Source: a virus
DNA: 55,633 bases
Virus record (IMG/VR): IMGVR_UViG_3300024239_000352
Location: 1 to 55,633 of that record
Reading direction: 5' to 3' (one strand)
The notes beneath the pieces are model-generated. The model saw only the letters and a list, made by a program, of their open reading frames with translations. It was not told where the DNA came from and did not search any database. Each line of letters opens with the position of its first letter. Within the stretch, counting starts at the first letter, position 1. Below, piece by piece: positions 18,131 to 25,884 of the stretch. The translations under genes were made by a program, and so were the position numbers.

Positions 18131-18424
18131 ATGAAAGTCAACGACAAACAAATAAGAAAAGTAATAAAAGAGGAGCTTGCTAGAGGCATACCTGATTATG
18201 CCTTTGTGAGACCCGTTGAGAATGCTGTTGATTTATTAGTGAACGACTTGATTAAATGTCTCGTTGCTCACATCAATCAAACTTCACGAGATCCTCAGGC
18301 AAGAAACGCAAGATATGCTGCCGCCAACAGAATAGCGGCAGCGTTGCGTCGTGACCGTGAATTTACGAAAGTAATAGAAGATAAGTTAAAAGAGAAGCTT
18401 CTTATATTTTTTGATGAAGTATAA
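18131..18424 (+). CDS. Small helical protein with N-terminal tag
   Basis: A protein of 97 residues. The N-terminus MKVNDKQIRKVIKEELARG is one of the clearest copies of the recurrent tag, which is why I take ATG 18131 over the in-frame GTG at 18092 that lies inside nrdJ. The rest is helical with Arg/Ala-rich (RNARYAAANRIAAALRR) and Lys/Glu segments. Function is unknown. Confidence 0.6.
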   Translation: MKVNDKQIRKVIKEELARGIPDYAFVRPVENAVDLLVNDLIKCLVAHINQTSRDPQARNARYAAANRIAAALRRDREFTKVIEDKLKEKLLIFFDEV

Positions 18425-18457
18425 AAGATTACGCTGCTTATACTTGTATGCTTACTA

Positions 18458-18480
18458 GGCATATAATGCAATAATATGCC
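18458..18480 (+). promoter_or_regulatory. TATAAT -10 and inverted repeat across the thyX start
   Basis: An exact TATAAT at 18462-18467 precedes ATG 18476 by 8 nt without a Shine-Dalgarno. GGCATAT (18458-18464) and ATATGCC (18474-18480) form a 7-bp inverted repeat enclosing the -10 box and start codon. No good -35 is seen. Confidence 0.45.
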
Positions 18481-19138
18481 CTCCAACTCAAATAAAGTTG
18501 AGCTTATAGGAATTTATGGATCAGACGACATTCATGCCATGTCAGCCTGGACATCCACTTCACGTGATCTAACTAACGACAAGAAGAATAGAATTCCTTC
18601 TTTATTAAAGATGTTAGCTGAAAATGGACATGAAACACCATTTGAGAAATCTTCTTTACATTTTCTTGTGACGTCTGATATCAGCTCACACATCCATTTG
18701 ATTAAACACAGAATTGGTGTTTCTGTCAATGCTGAATCTGCGAGATACAAGGAGCTGAAGGATGACAAGTATTACGTCCCATGTGACTGGGATGATGAAG
18801 AAATGCAGGAATACACTCAGCATATGGAAGAAAGCCTTAAAAGATATCACACGGTGTTAAATCGATTGGTAGCCAAAGGCTTTTCAAGAAAAAGGGCAAA
18901 AGAGTCAGCCAGGCTATATCTTCCATACGGAAATCAACTAACAGCTGACGTCATGTTTAATTTTAGAAGTTTTTATCATTTCTTAAAATTAAGATATTCT
19001 GAGCATGCTCAGCTTGAAATTAGAAATATAGCAAGAGACATGCTATATTTGGTGCATGAGACAGGCAAATTTTCTCACACTCTGTCTGCTTTTAACCTTG
19101 TCATAAATGATCGACCTAGGCAACCTTTTGATTCTTGA
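18476..19138 (+). CDS. thyX: Flavin-dependent thymidylate synthase
   Basis: A protein of 220 residues. The ThyX signature is present as KHRIGVSVNAESARY (77-91): His78, Arg79, Ser83, Asn85, Ser88, Arg90, Tyr91 match the R-H-R-x2-S-x-N-x2-S-x-R-Y class, with Lys for the first Arg. LEIRNIARDM follows near the C-terminus. It methylates dUMP to dTMP using methylene-tetrahydrofolate, FAD and NADPH. It is followed by a dTMP kinase gene at 9 nt. A second, strongly diverged relative is at 36253. Confidence 0.92.
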   Translation: MPSNSNKVELIGIYGSDDIHAMSAWTSTSRDLTNDKKNRIPSLLKMLAENGHETPFEKSSLHFLVTSDISSHIHLIKHRIGVSVNAESARYKELKDDKYYVPCDWDDEEMQEYTQHMEESLKRYHTVLNRLVAKGFSRKRAKESARLYLPYGNQLTADVMFNFRSFYHFLKLRYSEHAQLEIRNIARDMLYLVHETGKFSHTLSAFNLVINDRPRQPFDS

Positions 19139-19147
19139 TGTGAGTAG

Positions 19148-19753
19148 ATGTCAATGGCGAAGTTCATAGTAATTGAAGGACCTGATAGAGTCGGTAAAGC
19201 TACGCAGTGCAAGCTTCTTCATGATTATTTTACAAAATCAGGACTAAAATCAAAGGTAATCGAGGTGCCTGTTCATGACAATTTTACATACAACGTAATT
19301 TATTGGATGCTTGGAAATGGTTTAGCAAAAAAATTCCCAAAGATATTTCAGGTTACGCAGCATTGTAATAGGCACTTATTCCAATGGCAAAGTCTAAAAA
19401 AGCTAGATCATGATTATGATTATCTGATAATGGATAGGTGGAGTCTATCAACTGTCATCTATGGTGCAGCCAGCGGCGTGAATACAAATTTTACTGAAAA
19501 TCTATATAGGATGTTACGTGAGCCTGATCATACGATTGTGCTGTTAGGCAAAGCACACCAGCATGTTGCTGAAGACGTCTATGAAAAAGACACAGAGCTG
19601 CAACTAAAAGTAAAAGAGTTGTATCGTCAATGGGCAGAATCCCGACCAGGAAAAACCACGATTATAGATTGCAATGATTCACGTGAAAAGATTTTTGACA
19701 ACATAATTGATTGTCTTTTAGATGTTGATGTTATTGAAATGAGGAAAATATGA
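19148..19753 (+). CDS. tmk: Thymidylate kinase-like protein
   Basis: A protein of 201 residues. The P-loop is IEGPDRVGKATQ (9-20, Lys17), the form used by dTMP kinases (EGPDGxGKST) with Arg in place of Gly. DRWSLSTVIYGAA matches the DR(Y/W) substrate-site segment. It phosphorylates dTMP to dTDP directly downstream of thyX. A second ATG at 19154 is in frame. The coding sequence is more AT-rich at third positions than the replication genes upstream. Confidence 0.85.
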   Translation: MSMAKFIVIEGPDRVGKATQCKLLHDYFTKSGLKSKVIEVPVHDNFTYNVIYWMLGNGLAKKFPKIFQVTQHCNRHLFQWQSLKKLDHDYDYLIMDRWSLSTVIYGAASGVNTNFTENLYRMLREPDHTIVLLGKAHQHVAEDVYEKDTELQLKVKELYRQWAESRPGKTTIIDCNDSREKIFDNIIDCLLDVDVIEMRKI

Positions 19754-20010
19754 GCTATAAAATTTCAGATGCCGTTGCTATGCGTATGATTCAAATTTTT
19801 CAAGAGGCTTTGCTTCTAGGAGTTGACGGTGCAGATTTGATGCGTCAAGTCAGGCTTGTCGTTTCGCCTGAAGACGCTGGTGTGCTTACTCTTGACCCTC
19901 AGTACGAGAAGCAAGTGTTTGATATGCATCAAAAATACCTTGAAGAAGCAGAAGCTCTTAAGTCAAAGTTAGACGATCAAAGCATAGTCAAATTAACATT
20001 TGATAATTAA
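19750..20010 (+). CDS. Small helical protein of unknown function
   Basis: A protein of 86 residues, overlapping the kinase gene by 4 nt (ATGA) with Shine-Dalgarno GAGGAAA. It has an N-terminal helix (AVAMRMIQIFQEALLLGVDGADLMRQV) and a charged, coiled-coil-like C-terminus (about 55-78). No family recognised. Translation is probably coupled to tmk. Confidence 0.6.
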   Translation: MSYKISDAVAMRMIQIFQEALLLGVDGADLMRQVRLVVSPEDAGVLTLDPQYEKQVFDMHQKYLEEAEALKSKLDDQSIVKLTFDN

Positions 20011-20011
20011 A

Positions 20012-20083
20012 ATGAACTGGTATATTCTTTCTTTGTGTCTTCTTGTCATGATTGTTAGATTGCTTCTTCCTCCAAAAGATTAA
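20012..20083 (+). CDS. Possible 23-residue membrane peptide
   Basis: ATG 20012 opens directly after the previous stop and encodes one hydrophobic helix (WYILSLCLLVMIVRLLL) with a PPKD end, stop at 20081-20083. No strong Shine-Dalgarno. The gap it fills (20011-20174) has nothing else except the heat-shock gene leader. It could be a real tiny membrane protein or chance. Confidence 0.3.
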   Translation: MNWYILSLCLLVMIVRLLLPPKD

Positions 20084-20174
20084 AAAAGATGCGTTAGGGG
20101 GTTACCAAATCTTGAAAGGTGTTTATCATAATTTTGTTGAGGCACTAGAGGTTGCCTAATACAAAGGAGAAAAA

Positions 20175-20525
20175 ATGCTTACAAGATATCATGACACCTT
20201 TCGATCACCAACATTAGATTTGTTTGATTCTTTTGGTCTTTTTAGCGATCTAACTTCTTCTCGTACTCGCAGCGACACCATCGACGATGAAGGTATTAAG
20301 ATAGAAATGCCGGGTGTAAGATCAAACGATCTTGATGTGTCAGTTGAGGGTCGTACGCTTAAGATAGCTGGCAAATCAAGACACGGCAAAGAGTATTCAT
20401 ACACCTACTCTTTACGTAACGTTGTTGATGAGTCTTTGATTGAGGCCAAGTTACAAGATGGCCTGCTTGAGATTAAGCTTCCAAAAAAGCTTGAATCAAA
20501 GGCAAGAAAAATTACTGTCACGTAA
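20175..20525 (+). CDS. Small heat-shock protein (Hsp20 / alpha-crystallin)
   Basis: A protein of 116 residues with the alpha-crystallin beta-sandwich pattern: IKIEMPGV, DLDVSVEGRTLKIAGK, EYSYTYSL and the conserved LQDGLLEIKLPK near the C-terminus. It would act as an ATP-independent holdase in the infected cell; such proteins are frequent in T4-like phages of aquatic bacteria. A strong Shine-Dalgarno (AAAGGAGA) precedes the ATG. A two-way terminator lies between it and the convergent endolysin gene. Confidence 0.92.
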   Translation: MLTRYHDTFRSPTLDLFDSFGLFSDLTSSRTRSDTIDDEGIKIEMPGVRSNDLDVSVEGRTLKIAGKSRHGKEYSYTYSLRNVVDESLIEAKLQDGLLEIKLPKKLESKARKITVT

Positions 20526-20548
20526 AGTGCATAATCGACTGTACCTTG

Positions 20549-20579
20549 ATAAAGGTTCGGACAGGTGCCGAACCTTTAT
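20549..20579. terminator. Bidirectional terminator between Hsp20 and endolysin genes
   Basis: A 12-bp perfect stem (ATAAAGGTTCGG, 20549-20560, with CCGAACCTTTAT, 20568-20579) and a 7-nt loop. A/T-rich flanks on both sides suit termination in both directions. It includes the endolysin stop codon (20576-20578 on the minus strand). Confidence 0.8.
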
Positions 20580-21358
20580 AGTATTTTAAATGCCTCAAAG
20601 TGCATGCCATCAGGTCGATTAGGAAACCACCCTCCCCAATAAAATCCAAATTGAACGGCAATGTCGACCAGCTCTCTAACGCAACCCTTTTGACCAACAA
20701 TCGCTGGCTTCATTCCTAACCCATTCCACTGCGCATTGATATCGAATGCTGTTCCCCAGGCATGATTTGACAGCGATGTTCTGGAGCCTCTAATGAAACG
20801 AGGCACCCAAGAACCTCCCCACGTGATGATTCTGTCAGTTAAGCCCGCATCTTCCCATGCATGGAAAAGAGCAACAGTTTGATTGGCAATTTTTGAATGC
20901 ATCTGTATCATCCCACTTTTGCTTGCACCTGTGACTCCTGACAGTTGAGGTACGATAATCGACGTGATGTTGTTTGTAGCCCAGCTGTCTGTGATCCTGA
21001 TCGCTTCAGGATTACCCTTGATAGGCGTAGGAATGTATGAAAAATTTCCGAACATGTTTCTTCGTTCGATAAAAGAAAGATTTTTTACGCCAGGATTTTG
21101 AGGCCAATGTGGATTGGCGACATTGTCGTCGTCGTACGCTTCAGGATACTCAAACCTTTTGGCCATTTCAAATGTTTTGGGCCCGACGATACCGTCAGCA
21201 GTGAGTTTTTGAGCCCGTTGAAATTCCACTGTTTCGGTCAGCGTCACTTCATCGAAGATACCGTTGATGACAACGTCGCTGCCGTCATTGACGCCTCTAA
21301 GAAACGCCTGCCATCTTTCCACATCGTGTCCTGTGGATCCCTTTTTTAATAAAATCAT
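20576..21358 (-). CDS. Endolysin: peptidoglycan-binding domain plus M15 peptidase
   Basis: A protein of 260 residues. Residues 1-70 form a PG_binding_1 domain (GSTGHDVERWQAFL, INGIFDEVT, ADGIVGPKTF). The rest is an M15-type zinc peptidase with metal ligands His199 (SLSNHAWG), Asp206 (TAFDIN) and His253 (PDGMHFE), and Asp250 as probable catalytic partner. It would cut peptide bonds in murein, like the T5 L-alanyl-D-glutamate peptidase. No signal peptide is seen, so it needs a holin. The start has GGTGAGGAA upstream. It is one of only three reverse-strand genes. Confidence 0.9.
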   Translation of the reverse strand: MILLKKGSTGHDVERWQAFLRGVNDGSDVVINGIFDEVTLTETVEFQRAQKLTADGIVGPKTFEMAKRFEYPEAYDDDNVANPHWPQNPGVKNLSFIERRNMFGNFSYIPTPIKGNPEAIRITDSWATNNITSIIVPQLSGVTGASKSGMIQMHSKIANQTVALFHAWEDAGLTDRIITWGGSWVPRFIRGSRTSLSNHAWGTAFDINAQWNGLGMKPAIVGQKGCVRELVDIAVQFGFYWGGWFPNRPDGMHFEAFKIL

Positions 21359-21369
21359 TTTTCCTCACC

Positions 21370-21382
21370 TATAATTAATGCG
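21370..21382 (+). promoter_or_regulatory. TATAAT -10 immediately before a start codon
   Basis: An exact TATAAT (21370-21375) ends 7 nt before ATG 21383, and no Shine-Dalgarno or clear -35 is present. It sits between the divergent endolysin gene and the downstream gene. Confidence 0.45.
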
Positions 21383-21604
21383 ATGGAAGATCTGCAGGAA
21401 AAAAAGAAGAAAAAAAAGATCAATCCAAAGTATCTCACCAAAGATGCCGACAAGATGAAAGATGAGATCGAAAAGCAGGCCGACAAGGATCCTGGTGATT
21501 CTTCGGCTTACAAATCACATCCAAAAGGCGATTGGAAGGCAGATTATTCGCCATCCGGGGAAAAGATACAAAACGAAGACATCAAAGTGGACGAGGAAAT
21601 TTAA
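21383..21604 (+). CDS. Small Lys/Asp-rich protein (DUF5872-like)
   Basis: A protein of 73 residues. It begins with a Lys run (KKKKKK at 7-12), followed by YLTKDADKMKDEIEK, DSSAYKSHPKGDWKADY and an acidic end. The order LTK, MKxEI, SAYxxxPxxxWKADY resembles the DUF5872 family as I remember it; function is unknown. It probably forms a pair with the next gene, 4 nt downstream. Confidence 0.6.
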   Translation: MEDLQEKKKKKKINPKYLTKDADKMKDEIEKQADKDPGDSSAYKSHPKGDWKADYSPSGEKIQNEDIKVDEEI

Positions 21605-21608
21605 AGAC

Positions 21609-21995
21609 ATGTACGGTGAAAACCTTGATCTTGAAGATGAACTTTTAGAATCCATAGAAGACTTTTTGCTGGAGGAGTTCGAAGACGATGCGTTGCTCCT
21701 TCGTGAGTTTATAGAAGAAGTTTTATGCGAAAAGAAGAAGGGCGGCTCTAACCCAACGAAGGCCTTAAAAAATAAGGCAGAAAAAACTGGAGCTCCGATG
21801 GGAGCTCTGCGTGCCATCTATAACAAAGGGCTTGCGGCCTGGAGAACAGGCCACAGACCAGGAACTTCTCCTCACCAGTGGGCGATGGGACGCGTCAATA
21901 GCGTTTTGGCAGGCGGCCCAGCGAGAAAGGTCGATGACGCCCAGTGGAAACAGATTCAAAAACATCGTGGAAAAAAACGAAAAAAGAACAAATAA
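21609..21995 (+). CDS. DUF5824-like protein with acidic helical N-terminus
   Basis: A protein of 128 residues. The first about 45 residues are acidic amphipathic helix (LLESIEDFLLEEF, LLREFIEEVL), related in character to the N-terminal tags elsewhere. The rest has KTGAPMGALRAIYNKGLAAWRTGHRPGTSPHQW and ARVNSVLA-like segments that I recall as DUF5824, a domain of unknown function in phages. The C-terminus is strongly basic. ATG 21609 is preferred over upstream in-frame starts, which overlap the previous gene. Confidence 0.6.
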   Translation: MYGENLDLEDELLESIEDFLLEEFEDDALLLREFIEEVLCEKKKGGSNPTKALKNKAEKTGAPMGALRAIYNKGLAAWRTGHRPGTSPHQWAMGRVNSVLAGGPARKVDDAQWKQIQKHRGKKRKKNK

Positions 21996-22012
21996 AAATG
22001 AGGTCAACTGTG

Positions 22013-22025
22013 TATAATCAGCCTC
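22013..22025 (+). promoter_or_regulatory. TATAAT -10 immediately before a start codon
   Basis: An exact TATAAT (22013-22018) followed by 7 nt and ATG 22026, without a Shine-Dalgarno. No convincing -35. Confidence 0.45.
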
Positions 22026-22460
22026 ATGACTCCCGAAAAAGATGCTTATCTCCGAGGCAAATATCCAAAGATATTCACACGATCTGAACACGAAAAAGAG
22101 CCCATTGACCTGTGGGGTCTTGAATGTGGAGACGGATGGCATGATCTCATAGATTCTCTTTGCAACAAAATACAAAAGCATGTAGACCGCCGAGCTGCAG
22201 CCACCCAAGATGCGGCTGAACTTGAGAACGTGCAAGTCGTCGCTCAGCAGGTCAAGGAAAAATTCGGTGGTCTACGTTTCTATGTTTCAGGTGGAGATGA
22301 CATCACCGATGCCCTCATCTCTTTCGCAGAAACCATGTCCTTCAAGATCTGCGAAACATGCGGAAATTCTGCGACCCAAAAAAACGTAGGCACATGGATA
22401 CACACCTCCTGCGATCCATGCTTTGAAAAACGTGCATGGAGACAAAATGAGAAAGGTTGA
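22026..22460 (+). CDS. Conserved phage zinc-ribbon protein
   Basis: A protein of 144 residues. LWGLECGDGWHDLIDSL is followed by QVKEKFGGLRFYV, ISFAETMSF, then a probable metal site with CETC and later CDPC. This set of motifs occurs in hypothetical proteins of many phages and plasmids; no function is known to me. It overlaps the methyltransferase gene by 14 nt, so the two are likely translated together. Confidence 0.7.
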   Translation: MTPEKDAYLRGKYPKIFTRSEHEKEPIDLWGLECGDGWHDLIDSLCNKIQKHVDRRAAATQDAAELENVQVVAQQVKEKFGGLRFYVSGGDDITDALISFAETMSFKICETCGNSATQKNVGTWIHTSCDPCFEKRAWRQNEKG

Positions 22461-23211
22461 GTTCAAAGATGGAATTGCTATTAATGGCGATAGTACTTCA
22501 ACAGATGTCGTTGAAGAAGTCAAAAAATGGGTAGGTGAAGCGGGCGGCGTACCTCTCATCGCAACCGATCCTCCGTATGGCAACATCGTCATGCAGCATT
22601 GGGATCGGACGAAGATGACCGACGATCAGTACGCCGACTACATGATTGGATGGACCCGACTCTGGTCCGAGGTCCTGCTACAAGGAGGAGCATTCTATGT
22701 CTGGGGAGGTCTTGGACTTCCTAATTTCAGGCCTTTTATCAAATACCTCACACGTGTTGAAGATGATAACTTTAAGATGGCCAATCTCATTACCTGGAGC
22801 AAGAAGCGCGCATATGGAGTCCAGAACAACTATCTCTTTACGCGTGAAGAACTCGCCTACTTCACCAAGGGAAACCCAAAAAAGCCGCTAAAGTTTAACA
22901 TTCCTCTCCTTGAAACCAAACGAGGTTACGCAGGGTACAATGAAAAGTATCCTGCCAAGAGCGAGTTCTACCGTCGAACCAATGTCTGGATGGACATCAA
23001 CGAGATCTTCAAGGGTAAGCTTCATCCCACCCAGAAGGCCGACAGGGTCGTTGAGATCCCTATCGAAGTCCACACAGATCCAGGTGACATCGTCCTCGAT
23101 CCCTTTGCCGGTAGCGGTTCGACTGCATTCGCTGCAAGAAGGTTGAATAGAAAATTTATTGTGATTGAAAAAGATGAAGAGATCTTTGGCAAGATGATTG
23201 AGAGGCTGTAA
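22447..23211 (+). CDS. DNA methyltransferase (N6-adenine or N4-cytosine)
   Basis: A protein of 254 residues. The catalytic motif IATDPPYG (39-45) precedes the AdoMet-binding DPFAGSGST near the C-terminus, an order typical of the beta class. There is no restriction endonuclease partner beside it, so it probably protects phage DNA or regulates it. ATG 22447 has GGAGAC upstream; an in-frame TTG at 22423 is less likely. Codons ending in C are common, as in the core replication genes. A second methyltransferase is at 33017. Confidence 0.9.
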   Translation: MRKVEFKDGIAINGDSTSTDVVEEVKKWVGEAGGVPLIATDPPYGNIVMQHWDRTKMTDDQYADYMIGWTRLWSEVLLQGGAFYVWGGLGLPNFRPFIKYLTRVEDDNFKMANLITWSKKRAYGVQNNYLFTREELAYFTKGNPKKPLKFNIPLLETKRGYAGYNEKYPAKSEFYRRTNVWMDINEIFKGKLHPTQKADRVVEIPIEVHTDPGDIVLDPFAGSGSTAFAARRLNRKFIVIEKDEEIFGKMIERL

Positions 23212-23465
23212 TGAAAACTGTAAAGAACAAACAAGTCGATCAAAAAACTTATCTCAAGAATTTGTTGGAGCAATTTACAAAGCTTCAGGCAGCATCAAAA
23301 AGCAAGATAGAAAAATATGAAGACTTATTAAAAAGAGAAGGCTCAAAGCGGTGGGACGAAAAAAAGTTTAAGAAGTCTCAACAGCGTTTAGAACAGGCTC
23401 GACTGGAATATGAACAGTCATTCGAGATTATCGACCAAATTAAGAATCAGCTCGGCCGGCTATAA
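23211..23465 (+). CDS. Small coiled-coil protein
   Basis: A protein of 84 residues, starting in the TAATG overlap with the methyltransferase. Almost wholly charged helix with heptad-like Leu spacing (LLEQFTKLQ, RLEQARLEYEQ). No catalytic motif; it may be an accessory of the upstream gene or unrelated. Confidence 0.55.
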   Translation: MKTVKNKQVDQKTYLKNLLEQFTKLQAASKSKIEKYEDLLKREGSKRWDEKKFKKSQQRLEQARLEYEQSFEIIDQIKNQLGRL

Positions 23466-23476
23466 TAATTAAAGAC

Positions 23477-24439
23477 ATGTATCTTTCACCAAAAAGAGTA
23501 AGAGTTGGGAGCAGGGTTGCCATTGTAGCTCCTTCAGCAACATTTTCAACTGAAGAACTTGCAGCAGGAATGGACGCAATTCGAGAAGCTGGATTGGAGC
23601 CTGTCGCTGGTCCTTGCGTAAGAAACTTAAGAACTGTGTCGTATCAACGTGCGGCGACTCCTCAGGAAAGAGCCGATGAATTAAATTGGGCATTTATGAC
23701 ACCCGACATGTCGGCTGTTATAGCTGTTCGAGGTGGTGAAGGGTCGGCTGCCGTGCTGCCGCACCTGAATTATGGCATGATTAGGAAATCACAAAAAGTT
23801 TTCGTTGGCAAGTCAGACAACACTTCGATTTCAATGGGGCTCTTATCTAAGTCTAATTTAATCTCTGTTTGCTCGCGGGGAGCTGCGATTCGATGCGACA
23901 AAGGGGCAGAGATCAGAGAGTCAGATTATCAATCACTAAGATGGACGTTGGAGCTTCTCATGTCCAGTGAACAATGGGACGATAAACCTTTAAAACACAA
24001 TCAACACTTTGCCAGGACGGTGTCATCAGGAATCGCTACAGGTGTAGCCGTAGGAGGTAACGCCGATACATTTTCAAGATTAATTGGAACTGACTATCTC
24101 CCTGAGCTAAATGGTGCCATTCTTTTTTTGGAGGATGTAGATGAAACTGCAGGCTCTTTGTCAAAGATTTTTTTACACATGAAGCTTTCAGGTGTTTTAA
24201 ACAGCGTCAATGGTATTGTTTTGGGAGAATTTGCGAAATCTGATGCTTCAAAGTCAAAAAATTACGTGTATGAGAACGTGATAAAAGAGTATTTCGCCGA
24301 TGGTCCTCCTTGCTCGTATGGATATAGCTTTTCTCATGGAAATTATACGTGCCCTATTCCTATAGGTTCGCATGTCAGACTGGACGCCGATACGGGTCAG
24401 TTAGAGTTTGACTTTAGAATGTCACCAGCAATAAAGTAA
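23477..24439 (+). CDS. S66 peptidase: LD-carboxypeptidase / MccF-like
   Basis: A protein of 320 residues. VAIVAPSATF, AVRGGEGSAAVLPHL and the nucleophile Ser113 in VGKSDNTSI fit the S66 family, with a late LFLEDVD Glu region and SHGNYTCPIPIG carrying the catalytic His. Family members are murein LD-carboxypeptidases or MccF, which cleaves the nucleotide antibiotic microcin C. A phage could use it for cell-wall remodelling or to disarm a host toxin. TATAAT lies 10 nt before the ATG with AAAG between. A metallophosphoesterase gene follows at 1 nt. Confidence 0.85.
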   Translation: MYLSPKRVRVGSRVAIVAPSATFSTEELAAGMDAIREAGLEPVAGPCVRNLRTVSYQRAATPQERADELNWAFMTPDMSAVIAVRGGEGSAAVLPHLNYGMIRKSQKVFVGKSDNTSISMGLLSKSNLISVCSRGAAIRCDKGAEIRESDYQSLRWTLELLMSSEQWDDKPLKHNQHFARTVSSGIATGVAVGGNADTFSRLIGTDYLPELNGAILFLEDVDETAGSLSKIFLHMKLSGVLNSVNGIVLGEFAKSDASKSKNYVYENVIKEYFADGPPCSYGYSFSHGNYTCPIPIGSHVRLDADTGQLEFDFRMSPAIK

Positions 24440-24440
24440 T

Positions 24441-25271
24441 ATGAAATTAGCATGGGCAACAGATATACACCTCGATTGTGTTAACGATGCAGTTGCATGT
24501 GTTGAAAAATTGGCAGAATCATCAATGGGTTGTGATGGAGTCGTTATTTCAGGCGACCTATCTACAAGCCCTTTGATCGTAGATCACTTAAGGTTATTAA
24601 ATGATTGCATACAAAAACCAATTTATTTCGTGTTAGGCAATCATGATTATTATTATTCTGACATTATCTCGACAAGAAAGCGTGTCGTAGAAGTATGTCG
24701 TAACCTACCTTTCTGTAGGTACTTGGGATCGACTTCATATATTAACGTCGGTAGATCTACTGCAATTGTTGGATCAGACGGATGGTACGATGCGTTGAAC
24801 GGCAACCCTGATAGCAGCGAACTAATAATGAATGATTGGCTAATGATTGCTGATTTTAAATTGTCGATTAAAAACAACCTAAGAGGAAAATCAATCGACA
24901 GAAATGTTGTGGCACATGTCGCAAGACAAATTTGCAAGGCGTCGGTTGATCACATAGCAAGAGGAATAAAATCAGTTGTGAACGATGTTGATAAAATCAT
25001 AATCATCACGCACGTGCCTCCTTTTGTTGAATCTTACACCAACTCAAAGTTCAAAGGATCACCCGACGAAAACATTGTGCCGTGGTACACATCTCGAATC
25101 ATGGGTGAGATGTTACGCTCTGCGGCTAAAACATATCAGCACATACAGTTTACAGTTTTGTCCGGGCACACTCATAGCCCATTTGAAGGAAACATCTTTC
25201 ATAATTTGCATGCAAAAGTTGGGAAATCACAGTATGGAGCGCCACAGATCGTTGGGTATATCGATACTTAA
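24441..25271 (+). CDS. Calcineurin-like metallophosphoesterase
   Basis: A protein of 276 residues with the standard metal-site series: Asp8-x-His10 (ATDIHLD), SGDLS, LGNHDYYY, THVPPF and SGHTHSPF. The substrate cannot be read from the sequence; relatives hydrolyse phosphodiesters of nucleotides or nucleic acids. It follows the S66 peptidase by 1 nt, so the pair may share a task such as clearing a nucleotide-peptide compound. A second metallophosphoesterase of a different subtype is at 29415. Confidence 0.85.
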   Translation: MKLAWATDIHLDCVNDAVACVEKLAESSMGCDGVVISGDLSTSPLIVDHLRLLNDCIQKPIYFVLGNHDYYYSDIISTRKRVVEVCRNLPFCRYLGSTSYINVGRSTAIVGSDGWYDALNGNPDSSELIMNDWLMIADFKLSIKNNLRGKSIDRNVVAHVARQICKASVDHIARGIKSVVNDVDKIIIITHVPPFVESYTNSKFKGSPDENIVPWYTSRIMGEMLRSAAKTYQHIQFTVLSGHTHSPFEGNIFHNLHAKVGKSQYGAPQIVGYIDT

Positions 25272-25290
25272 AATTCAAGGAGGAAATGCC

Positions 25291-25827
25291 ATGAAGAAGG
25301 CACTTCTCTTGAATTGTAACGGTGAACCTCTTCATTTCGTTGACGGAATACGTGCAATCAAATTGATGCTGAAAGGCAGAGTCGAAGTCGCATCGGGCAT
25401 TACAGGTGAACCATCATTTTGGGATGATGTTGTTTCTTCACCTTCATATGGCTTTAAGTTGCCGGCCGTCATTAGGCTAAAATACTATGTCAACAAAAGA
25501 ACCTACAAAAGACCACCTAGATTTCAAAAAAGAGTTCTTTTTAATCGTGACTCTTGGAAATGTCAATACTGCGGATTACAGTTACAACATCCGATGATAA
25601 CGATTGACCATGTCCATCCAATTTCAAGAGGCGGAAAGACTAATTGGAAGAATTGCGTTGTAGCATGTAAAAAATGTAATAGTTTTAAGGGTGACAAAAC
25701 TCTTGAAGAGGTAGGTATGAGATTGCTCAAGGTTCCTACAGAACCTACAGCATTTCATTATTGGGATATGCTAAAGTCTTCTGCTTGGCACCGCGACTGG
25801 ACTTTGTTTGTGTCTTTCAATGAATAA
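25291..25827 (+). CDS. HNH endonuclease
   Basis: A protein of 178 residues. The zinc-bound HNH site shows C91-x2-C94, His107/His109 in IDHVHPISRGG, then C126-x2-C129-N130. The N-terminal half (LLLNCNGEPLHFVDGIRAIKLMLKGRVEV) is the usual partner segment of stand-alone HNH proteins. Shine-Dalgarno AAGGAGG fixes the start at 25291; longer forms would run into the upstream gene. It may be a free-standing homing nuclease or a general DNA-processing nuclease. Confidence 0.88.
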   Translation: MKKALLLNCNGEPLHFVDGIRAIKLMLKGRVEVASGITGEPSFWDDVVSSPSYGFKLPAVIRLKYYVNKRTYKRPPRFQKRVLFNRDSWKCQYCGLQLQHPMITIDHVHPISRGGKTNWKNCVVACKKCNSFKGDKTLEEVGMRLLKVPTEPTAFHYWDMLKSSAWHRDWTLFVSFNE

Positions 25828-25854
25828 TTATTTGCAAAAATAACAACGCTAAAA

Positions 25855-25864
25855 CATATTTAGT
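25855..25864 (+). promoter_or_regulatory. CATATTTAGT element before a structural gene
   Basis: The 10-mer CATATTTAGT, then a Shine-Dalgarno-like TAGGAG, then TCATTT before ATG 25885. The same 10-mer and TCATTT occur before 50988. A late-type promoter is possible. Confidence 0.3.
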
Positions 25865-25884
25865 CGTGTAGGAGTCATTTTTTC

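Noticed and set aside
20111-20117. CTTGAAA, an exact match to a heat-shock sigma-32 -35 element before the Hsp20 gene
   Set aside because: No CCCCAT-type -10 follows at the right distance, so I do not call a heat-shock promoter.
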